From NCBI RefSeq assembly GCF_902652685.1, contig NZ_CACRUY010000014.1, forward strand, positions 40,260 through 104,259: 64,000 bases of DNA, written 5' to 3'. Under the pieces are notes generated by a model. The model saw nothing but the letters and a program-made list of their open reading frames with translations, had not been told where the DNA came from and did not search any database. Shown one piece after another: positions 55,064 through 64,000 of this stretch. How positions within the stretch are numbered: position 1 is the stretch's first letter; the number at the start of each line of letters is the position of its first letter. This stretch comes from Mycobacterium sp. Marseille-P9652. Lineage in GTDB: Bacteria; Actinomycetota; Actinomycetes; Mycobacteriales; Mycobacteriaceae. Both the position numbers and the translations under genes were made by a program.

Positions 55064-55525
55064 ATGGGGGCAGTTCAATCGGGCACCGATCTGGTCGCCG
55101 AGGTGTTCGGCGTCGTCGGCAGATTCCGCCGGCAACTTCGCCGATCGGCCGGTCGCGGGTTCGATTCGGCGCGGCTCAGCGAGGCGCAGGCGGAACTGCT
55201 GTGGCTCGTCGGCCGGCAACCGGGCATCTCGGTGAGCGCCGCCGCGGCGGAACTCGGCCTGGTGCCCAACACCGCCTCCACGTTGGTGTCCAAGCTGGTC
55301 GCCAACGGCCTGCTGATCCGGACCGTGGCTGAGACGGACCGCCGCGTCGGGCGGCTGCGGCTCGCCGAGCCCACCCAGCAGCTCGTCGACGCGTCTCGGG
55401 CCGCACGGCGCGCACTGCTATCGGACGTGCTCGACGAACTCGACGACGAACAGATCGAATCCCTGACAAGGGGATTGGAGGTCCTTGACATGATGACCCG
55501 ACGACTCCAGGAGCGGCGCTCATGA
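55064..55525 (+). CDS. MarR-family transcriptional regulator
   Basis: A 153-residue winged helix MarR regulator with the dimerising N-terminal helix, LSEAQAELLWLVGRQPGISVS, recognition helix AAAELGLVPNTASTLVSKLV and wing TVAETDRRVGRLRLAEPTQ. The stop overlaps the ABC ATPase start (ATGA, 55522-55525), so the repressor and exporter are coupled. The likely role is drug- or lipid-responsive repression of the exporter. Confidence 0.9.
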   Translation: MGAVQSGTDLVAEVFGVVGRFRRQLRRSAGRGFDSARLSEAQAELLWLVGRQPGISVSAAAAELGLVPNTASTLVSKLVANGLLIRTVAETDRRVGRLRLAEPTQQLVDASRAARRALLSDVLDELDDEQIESLTRGLEVLDMMTRRLQERRS

Positions 55526-56340
55526 GCGAACTACCGATGGCGATCGACTGCCGGAACCTGACCTACCGCTACGGCAACTTCACGGCGGTCGACGACGTCA
55601 CGCTGCAGGTGCGGCCCGGTGAGACGATGGGCCTGCTGGGCCCCAACGGCGCCGGGAAGACGACGCTGGTCCGGATGCTCACCACGTTGACGCCGGTGCA
55701 GCAGGGCGAGTTGCGAATCTTCGGCATGGACACCCGCGCCGAGACCGTCGACATTCGCAGCAACATCGGCTATGTGCCGCAGCAGCTTTCCGTCGAGCCG
55801 GCATTGACCGGGCGGCAGAACGTGCAGTGGTTCGCGCGGCTGTACGGGGTGCCGCGGGCCGACCGGGCGCAACGGGTGGACGAGGCGCTCGCCGCCATGG
55901 AGCTCCTCGACGTGGCGGACCGCCGCGCCGGCACCTACTCGGGGGGCATGGTCCGCCGTCTCGAGGTGGCCCAGGCGCTGGTGAACCGCCCGTCGCTGCT
56001 GGTGCTCGACGAGCCGACCGTCGGCCTCGATCCCATTGCGCGGGACGGGGTTTGGGGTCAGGTGCAGAGGATGCAGGCCCAGTTCGGCATGACCGTGCTG
56101 CTCACCACCCACTACATGGAGGAGGCCGACGCGTTGTGCGATCGCGTCGCGCTGATGCACCGCGGCGTGCTGCGCGCCGTGGGGACCCCCGCGAAGCTGA
56201 AGTCCAAGGTGTCGCCCGGCGCGACGCTCGAGGACGTGTTCCGCCACTACGCGGCCTCCGACCTGGCGGGGCAACCGGAGACCTCCGGCTCGTTCCGCGA
56301 AATCCGTTCCAGCAGAAAGGTTGCCAGCCGTGCCAGCTGA
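55522..56340 (+). CDS. ABC exporter ATP-binding protein (DrrA-like)
   Basis: A 272-residue ATPase with Walker A GPNGAGKTTLVRML (near residue 36), Q-loop YVPQQLSVEPALTG, ABC signature YSGGMVRRLEVAQAL, Walker B LLVLDEPTVGLDP, and H-loop LLTTHYMEEAD. The layout matches the daunorubicin-resistance DrrA/ABC-2 exporters. The M. tuberculosis locus lacks it. The permease follows, overlapping by 11 bp. Confidence 0.94.
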   Translation: MSELPMAIDCRNLTYRYGNFTAVDDVTLQVRPGETMGLLGPNGAGKTTLVRMLTTLTPVQQGELRIFGMDTRAETVDIRSNIGYVPQQLSVEPALTGRQNVQWFARLYGVPRADRAQRVDEALAAMELLDVADRRAGTYSGGMVRRLEVAQALVNRPSLLVLDEPTVGLDPIARDGVWGQVQRMQAQFGMTVLLTTHYMEEADALCDRVALMHRGVLRAVGTPAKLKSKVSPGATLEDVFRHYAASDLAGQPETSGSFREIRSSRKVASRAS

Positions 56341-57148
56341 CCACGCAACCCAGGCGACCCTGGTCCGCGCGCCGCGGGGGGCCGAGCGCGTCCCCGCCAC
56401 GCTGAGCCGCGTGGGCGCGTTCGCGATCGTGGAGCTGCAGAAGCTGCAGCACGACCGCACCGAATTCGTCACCCGCATGGTGCAACCCGCGCTGTGGCTG
56501 CTGATCTTCGGCACCACGTTCAGCCACCTGCACGTCATCAACACCGGCAAGGTGTCCTACCTCGCGTTCCTGGCGCCGGGCATCATCGCGCAGTCGGCCC
56601 TGTTCATCTCGATCTTCTATGGCATCCAGATCATCTGGGATCGAGACGCGGGCGTCCTCGCCAAGCTCATGGTGACGCCCGCGCCCGCGTCGGCGCTGAT
56701 CACCGGCAAGGCGTTCGCGGCCGGGGTGCGGTCCGTCGCGCAGGTCGTCGGCGTGATGGCGCTGGCATACATCATGAACATCGGCCTGACCGTCAACCCG
56801 CTGCGGGTACTCGCGGCGATGGTGGTCGTGATGCTGGGCTCCGCGTTCTTCGCCTGCTTGTCGATGACGCTGGCCGGACTGGTGCTGAGCCGGGACCGCC
56901 TCATGGGCATCGGCCAGGCCATCACGATGCCGTTGTTCTTCGGGTCCAACGCCCTCTACCCGGTGGACGCGATGCCGGCGTGGCTGCACGCGCTGAGCAA
57001 GGTCAACCCGCTCAGTTACGAGGTCGACGCGCTGCGGGCGCTGCTGATCGGCACCCCGTTCAACCCGGTCGACGTCCTAGTGCTCGCGGTGGCCGCAGTC
57101 ATCGGAATCGGCACGGCGTCAACGCTTTTGCGTCGGCTGGTCGCCTAG
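56330..57148 (+). CDS. ABC-2 type exporter permease
   Basis: A 272-residue membrane protein with six hydrophobic segments (about 45-62, 75-95, 120-140, 155-178, 182-200 and 245-265) and the ABC-2 signature MGIGQAITMPLFFGSNALYPVDAMP. The start is GTG 56330 inside the ATPase gene, with AGAAAGG upstream; TTG 56321 is less likely. It forms an exporter with the DrrA-like ATPase. The substrate could be a drug or lipid. It lies next to fbpC but is probably not connected. Confidence 0.92.
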   Translation: MPADHATQATLVRAPRGAERVPATLSRVGAFAIVELQKLQHDRTEFVTRMVQPALWLLIFGTTFSHLHVINTGKVSYLAFLAPGIIAQSALFISIFYGIQIIWDRDAGVLAKLMVTPAPASALITGKAFAAGVRSVAQVVGVMALAYIMNIGLTVNPLRVLAAMVVVMLGSAFFACLSMTLAGLVLSRDRLMGIGQAITMPLFFGSNALYPVDAMPAWLHALSKVNPLSYEVDALRALLIGTPFNPVDVLVLAVAAVIGIGTASTLLRRLVA

Positions 57149-57229
57149 GGCAGGCGAATAGCCTCTCCGGCAACACCGTTCACTCGACAGCCTGTCGCGA
57201 CCGAGTCCGCGCCGTCACGCGATCGTTAG

Positions 57230-58339
<1,110 letters not shown>

Positions 58340-58364
58340 GAACACCCCTCGCAACACCCGAGCC

Positions 58365-58407
58365 GGCATCGGCAGTGGCGCAACCGGTCAGCGCCGCTGC
58401 CGATGCC
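58365..58407. terminator. Bidirectional intrinsic terminator after fbpC
   Basis: GGCATCGGCAGTGGCG - caaccggtcag - CGCCGCTGCCGATGCC, followed by a T-run (58410-58414). A 16-bp stem with one mismatch, between convergent fbpC and the DUF1275 gene. Confidence 0.88.
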
Positions 58408-59126
58408 TATTTTTCTGCGTCGGCCCGGTCGGCCTCGGCCCGCTCCTTGAGCAGCGCCCGGCGATCCTGATGGAAGTACGTGTAGGCGGTCGTCAGCGCG
58501 CACACCGCGGTGGCCATCACCAGCATCCAGGTCCCGTTCGTCACGACGCTGATGAAGCCGCCCACCGCGGCGCCGAGCATGAAACTGGCCAAGAGCAGGA
58601 AGTAGCCGAGCCAGTCGTCCACCTTCCCCGCGCCGGCGATGTGGCGTTCGATGCCCTGCCCCATCTTCACGATCGTGCCGGTCACGTAGCTCAGCGGGAC
58701 CGACACCTCGCCGTTCTTGACGAACGATGTGTTCAACGCCCCGTTGGCGAAGGCCAGCACCAGGATTGGGGCGAAGTCGAGGAAGTTCTCCTCCCAGCCC
58801 TCGTCGATGACGTCGAGGCCGGTGGCGATCAGCAGGCTGATCGTGGTGAGCACGGTGGGGCCGTGCGGATGATTGACCCAGAAGTGGCGCCGGCACACCG
58901 AGGCGACCACCACGCCCGTCACGAACGAAACCATCAGCAGCGCCGCGCTTGCGGCGAGCCATGGTTGGTGTGTGAAGTAGGACAGGACGGCGCGTTGCGC
59001 GTTGCCGGTCATGAAGACGACGAAATAGCCCTGGGAATGGGTGAAGGAGATCGCCCCCAGCACCCCGGCCACCACCGCCAGCACCCAGGAGAGCCGCGCC
59101 TCGCTGTTGAAGGTTTCACTCGCCAC
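58407..59126 (-). CDS. DUF1275 (YoaK-like) membrane protein
   Basis: A 239-residue membrane protein with six hydrophobic segments and the DUF1275 motifs DAISFTHSQGYFVVFMTGN-type (here VLGAISFTHSQGYFVVFMTGN, residues ~22-42, stretch shown in part: SQGYFVVFMTGN), FANGALNTSF and PLSYVTGTIVKMGQ. The family is widespread, and its transport role is unproven. It has the position of M. tuberculosis Rv0128, also a transmembrane protein, but I cannot confirm they are the same. The C-terminus ends in a charged tail (LLKERAEADRADAEK). Confidence 0.8.
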   Translation of the reverse strand: MASETFNSEARLSWVLAVVAGVLGAISFTHSQGYFVVFMTGNAQRAVLSYFTHQPWLAASAALLMVSFVTGVVVASVCRRHFWVNHPHGPTVLTTISLLIATGLDVIDEGWEENFLDFAPILVLAFANGALNTSFVKNGEVSVPLSYVTGTIVKMGQGIERHIAGAGKVDDWLGYFLLLASFMLGAAVGGFISVVTNGTWMLVMATAVCALTTAYTYFHQDRRALLKERAEADRADAEK

Positions 59127-59259
59127 ACGAACATGCTTTCAGAAGCCCGTGCCAATCGCAGGGCGCGCATAGCAAACTCCTATGCAGCAAACCCTCTCGG
59201 GCGGATTTCTATGTGACCAATCGCTGTGTGACGAACAGAGTGTGACGAAGCCGTCGCGC

Positions 59260-60608
59260 CTACGCGGCGGTGAGCCGGGCGATGGAGCGCAACGGGATCG
59301 GCAGCCAACCCGGCCGGTGCCGGGCCTCGTAGCCCGCCTCGTAGACGGCCTTGTCGAGTTCGTACGCGGCCAGCACGTGTGCCGAGTCCCGCGGGTCGAT
59401 CCCCGCGACCGCCGCATACCCGTCGCAGAAGGCCTTGGAGTTGCGCTCGACCCACTCTCGGGCGCGGGCGGCCAATTGCTTGTCGGTGGGCTGCTCTACC
59501 AGCGGTCCGTAGGCGGCGTACTCGAACGAGCGCAGCACGCCGGCCACGTCGCGCAGCGGCGAGTCGGGAGCCCGCCGCTCGTCGAGCGGCTGGCCGGGCT
59601 CGCCTTCGAAGTCGATCAGCAGCCAGCTCTCCGGGGTGCGCAGCACCTGGCCCAGGTGCAGGTCGCCGTGCACCCGCTGGACGGTGATCGTCTCGTCGGC
59701 GAGCTTGCCGAACCGCTCCTCGATGATCGCCGCGTACTCCCGGAGCTCCGGCACCGCGGCCACGGTCGACGACAGCCGCGCGAGCATGTTGTCCACCGGG
59801 AACGGCGCCTGCGCCGTGCCGAGTTCCTGGGCCAGGGTGGCGTGCACGGACGCGACGGCCTCCCCCAGCCGGTTCGACTCGGCGGCGAAGTCCCCGCCGA
59901 CCTCGTAGGCGTACAGGTCGCCCTCGGCGAACAGGTCGCGCACACTGGCGGTCGCCATCGCCCACCCCTCGGCGGCGTTCGACGCGAACTCGGTCACCAT
60001 GCCCAGCGGCCACGCCTCGTCGCCGGGTGGCGTCATCTCGTAGGTGCCCAGCAGCCGGGCGACGTGCGGGTTGGCCGCCCGGCCGAGCACCCGGTTCAGC
60101 TCGATGTCGGGGTTGATGCCGGCGCTCACGCGGCGGAACACCTTGAAGATGGCGCGCCGGTCGAAGATCACGCTGGTGTTGCTCTGCTCGGCGTCGGACA
60201 CGTGCGGCATGGCCTCCAGCGGGAGGGTGACACCGGGCTCCTTGGTGAAGGTGAGTTTCCCGGAATCGGGTGTGTCGCGTTCGCCGCCCGCGTCGATGAG
60301 CGACAGCAGGAATTGCGGCGCGGCCGCGTCGTAGAGCGCGTCGAAACCCGTCCGGTCGTCGGCGGCGCCGATCGTCGCGACCGTGCTGTACTCGGACACC
60401 GGCGCCGAGTCCCACCCGACGATCACCTGGTAGCGCTCCGCGGGCCCCGTCGTGTACTCGGCGTCCACCAGGACGAGGTCAAGGTCGTCGCGCAGTGGGA
60501 CGACGACGGCGGCCTCGGCCGCCACCAGCTTCCGGTTGCGTCCGGCGTACCACCGCTGCTGAGGCAGCCACTCCGCCCAGGGCAGCTCGCCCGGGCTTCC
60601 AGTGCTTG

Positions 60609-60612
<4 letters not shown>
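59260..60612 (-). CDS. mak: Maltokinase Mak
   Basis: A 450-residue kinase of the aminoglycoside phosphotransferase fold. N-terminal [11 protein letters not shown] is the cap, with [23 protein letters not shown] in the ATP-binding N-lobe (stretch split: [17 protein letters not shown]). The catalytic loop is [11 protein letters not shown] (HxDxHxxQ) and metal-binding [12 protein letters not shown]. It phosphorylates maltose, made from trehalose by TreS, to maltose-1-phosphate for GlgE alpha-glucan synthesis. Its ATG overlaps the treS stop by 4 bp, matching Rv0127 after Rv0126. Confidence 0.96.
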
Positions 60613-62393
<1,781 letters not shown>

Positions 62394-62514
62394 CATTTCC
62401 ACGATGCCACGTGTACCCGAGGCGCGACCGTGGGAATCACGCCCGCGGAGAACCGCCCAATTACGCCTGGCGGCAACGTAATTCGCCGCCAGGCCAACGT
62501 CTTTCGGACGAGGA

Positions 62515-63600
62515 TCAGGCCGGCGGCCCGTCCGCCAGCGTCACCTGCTGGGTGCGGTTGTCGCCGCCCGCCGTGCGGAAGCTCACAGCGATCGTGTCAC
62601 CGGGGTGGTGCGGGACGAGCACGTCGGTCATCCCGGTGGCCCCGTTGATCGCCACGCCGTCGACCGACGTGATGACGTCGCCGGGGGAGATCCCGGCCGC
62701 CGCGGCCGGGCCGCTGGTGACCACTCGCTGAACCTTCGCGCCGTTGCCGCCGTTGTCGACGACGCCCAGGCCGAGGAACGCCGTCGGGCCGATGTGCACG
62801 GTGCGCGATGCGGCGCCCGACCGGATCTGGCCGGCGACCCCCATTGCGGTGCCGATCGGGATGGCGAAGCCCTGCCCGCCCGACATCTTGTAGCTGTCGG
62901 TGGCGGCGGTGTTCATGCCGATCACCTGCCCGGCGTTGTTGACCATCGGCCCACCCGAGTCGCCCGGCTTGATCGGGGTGTCGGCCTGGATCAGGCCGCT
63001 CAGCGTCTCCTGGGCACCGGTCAGGGTGTCGTCGGCCGAGACCGTTTGGTTCAGCGCGAGGACCTTGCCGGCGACCGCGCTCGGCGTGCCGCCCTGGCCG
63101 CCGGCGTTGCCGAGGGCGACGACGGGCTCGCCGACCGACGCCGGTCCGCCGATCGCGGCGGTCGGGAGCCCGGCGGCGCCGCGCAGTTGCAGCACCGCGA
63201 CGTCCTGGTTGCGGTCGTAGCCGACCACGTCGACGGCGTAGGTCTGCCCGTTGCCGACGTCGAACGCGCTGATGTCGGTGGCGCCCGAGATCACGTGGTT
63301 GTTGGTGAGCACAACTCCGTTGGGGTCGATGACGATGCCGGTTCCGGCGCCCACCGCATTGTTGTAGCCGAACCGCGTGTTGATGTTGACGACCTGCGGG
63401 CCGACCTGGCCGACCAGGGCCGACGGGTCGAGCGGCGCCTGCGGCCGGTCGCCGAATTTGTCGAGCGCCGGCGTCGACGGCACGGCGGGCGCCGCCGTGG
63501 CGGTGGCGGGGCTGAGCCCCAGCCCGAGGCCCAGCCCGACGGCGGCCAGCACCCCGACGAAGCCCGACCACCCGACGGGGCGGTGGTGCGATCTGCTCAT
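62515..63600 (-). CDS. pepA: Secreted trypsin-like serine protease PepA (Mtb32A-like)
   Basis: A 361-residue HtrA-type protease. The N-terminal signal has a basic start (SRSHHRPVG), a hydrophobic stretch ([19 protein letters not shown]) and an AxA-type site (TATAAPA). Catalytic triad: His in [11 protein letters not shown], Asp in NQDVAVLQL, Ser in [13 protein letters not shown]-terminal PDZ domain runs from about residue 265 ([26 protein letters not shown]). I chose ATG 63600 because the GAAGGCGA before it is a ribosome-binding site. Rv0125 is a known T-cell antigen. Confidence 0.95.
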   Translation of the reverse strand: MSRSHHRPVGWSGFVGVLAAVGLGLGLGLSPATATAAPAVPSTPALDKFGDRPQAPLDPSALVGQVGPQVVNINTRFGYNNAVGAGTGIVIDPNGVVLTNNHVISGATDISAFDVGNGQTYAVDVVGYDRNQDVAVLQLRGAAGLPTAAIGGPASVGEPVVALGNAGGQGGTPSAVAGKVLALNQTVSADDTLTGAQETLSGLIQADTPIKPGDSGGPMVNNAGQVIGMNTAATDSYKMSGGQGFAIPIGTAMGVAGQIRSGAASRTVHIGPTAFLGLGVVDNGGNGAKVQRVVTSGPAAAAGISPGDVITSVDGVAINGATGMTDVLVPHHPGDTIAVSFRTAGGDNRTQQVTLADGPPA

Positions 63601-63725
63601 TTCGTCGCCTTCCATGCGGTAAACATCGGGATGCCCAGGCCTGGAGGTCTGGCTGGCAATTCCCTGTGGGTATTAACCGTAATGCAGTTGGCTAACCACG
63701 GCAGAGGCGGATTCTTATTGGCTGC
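63601..63725. other. pepA upstream region, nothing recognised
   Basis: About 125 bp of the pepA leader and promoter region. I see no ORF, no clear operator, and only a modest AT-rich stretch (attaaccgtaatgcag) at about 63670-63690 that may contain the promoter. Confidence 0.4.
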
Positions 63726-63890
63726 CTATCTTTCTTTGCTGACGGCGTGCGCGATGTCCCGGCTGGCGCCGAAGATCAGGTCCATCAGGGTGACGTCGCG
63801 GTAGGAGAAGCGCCACCAGCCGTCTACGCCTCGAAGCGGGCGAAGTGGTGTTCGGCCCGCATGCGGAGTAGCGACGCGGGTTCGCGAGAC
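63726..63890 (-). pseudogene. Frameshifted remnant of an unidentified gene
   Basis: On the minus strand two protein-like stretches lie in different frames: REPASLLRMRAEHHFARFEA, stopping at TAG 63824-63826, then VDGWWRFSYRDVTLMDLIFG and ASRDIAHAVSKER, ending at TAG 63726-63728. Joined by a one-base frameshift at about 63826-63830 they would form one C-terminus. I do not recognise the family. The insertion-sequence-like sequence immediately beyond suggests a disrupted gene. Confidence is limited by the short length. Confidence 0.4.
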
Positions 63891-63915
63891 GTAATCGTCT
63901 GCGACGGGCGTCGGG

Positions 63916-64000
63916 GCATTGTCAATCGGTTAGTGCAACATCTGGTCAGGCGGCTTGGTCGAGGAGTTGGGCGAGTCGTTGGGCGGGGGTGTCGAGGTTG
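63916..64000 (-). mobile_element. Probable end of an insertion sequence (IS30-like), cut by window edge
   Basis: On the minus strand the last 52 bases read ...NLDTPAQRLAQLLDQAA then stop (TGA at 63946-63948), which looks like the 'TPAxRxxxLL' C-terminus of IS30-type transposases. Next comes ccagatgTTGCACTAACCGATTGACAAT, a sequence of the kind seen at IS30-family ends. The left boundary at about 63916 is estimated. Too little is in view for a firm family call. Confidence 0.4.

Noticed and set aside
62415-62420. GGGTAC upstream of treS as a SigF -10
   Set aside because: No GTTT at 15-17 bp upstream, so there is no matching -35.

Overview
The window comes from a slow-growing, non-tuberculous Mycobacterium, most likely related to the M. 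avium complex. The evidence is high GC, five PE-family proteins carrying the alpha/beta-hydrolase 'PE-PPE' domain, an antigen 85C gene, a mycobacterial PtpB phosphatase, F420-dependent enzymes and WhiB/TetR regulators. From memory of the M. tuberculosis map, the backbone runs collinear (reversed) with Rv0161 to Rv0125: FAD oxidase, PE4/PE3, TetR Rv0158, pntB-pntAb-pntAa, fadE2, ptpB, PE2/PE1, Rv0149-Rv0148-Rv0147, methyltransferases Rv0146/Rv0145, TetR Rv0144, ClC Rv0143c, Rv0142-Rv0138, msrA, cyp138, TetR Rv0135c, ephF, Rv0133, fgd2, fadE1, htdZ, fbpC, Rv0128, mak, treS, pepA. This synteny supports many of the names given. It is recalled, not computed.

Layout. Positions 1-4.2 kb hold a truncated FAD oxidase, a WhiB4-like regulator, two NAD(P)-dependent dehydrogenases and a hydrolase. 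Positions 4.3-8.3 kb hold two PE hydrolases, a TetR gene and a tiny ORF. Positions 8.3-13.9 kb hold the proton-translocating transhydrogenase operon, a DUF1348 protein, fadE2 and ptpB. Positions 14-19.5 kb hold three tandem PE hydrolases (M. tuberculosis has two here). Positions 19.5-25.9 kb hold a six-gene minus-strand operon: three tandem SAM methyltransferases, an aldehyde dehydrogenase, an SDR and a quinone oxidoreductase. Positions 26-36.7 kb hold a TetR-pirin pair with a clear operator, ClC, Dps, a glycosylase-like protein, small fold proteins, msrA and cyp138 with a TetR. Positions 36.8-47 kb are largely an accessory block: Mop protein, Zn-alcohol dehydrogenase, sulfotransferase, DUF1214, LLM/F420 enzyme, SRPBCC, and a DesA3-like desaturase with its reductase and a TetR. 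Positions 47-54.5 kb hold fgd2, fadE1 and htdZ interleaved with stress genes (CDF transporter, hemerythrin, manganese catalase, GAF-ANTAR). Positions 54.5-63.6 kb hold a MarR-ABC exporter, fbpC, the maltokinase-trehalose synthase pair and the PepA protease. The window ends in gene debris and the edge of a probable insertion sequence.

The most interesting non-coding signals I could read are as follows. (i) Promoters matching GTTT-N15-GGGTA(T/C), the known mycobacterial SigF consensus, lie in front of the CDF transporter, hemerythrin, manganese catalase and a tiny acidic protein, with a near match before dps. They imply a scattered SigF stress regulon inside regions that M. tuberculosis lacks. 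(ii) Two copies of GGTAC-N6-GTACC lie between cyp138 and its TetR gene. (iii) A ~60-bp hairpin repeat appears twice, each time between convergent genes. (iv) Two canonical terminators occur, one of each between convergent genes. No tRNA, rRNA, CRISPR array or complete mobile element was seen.
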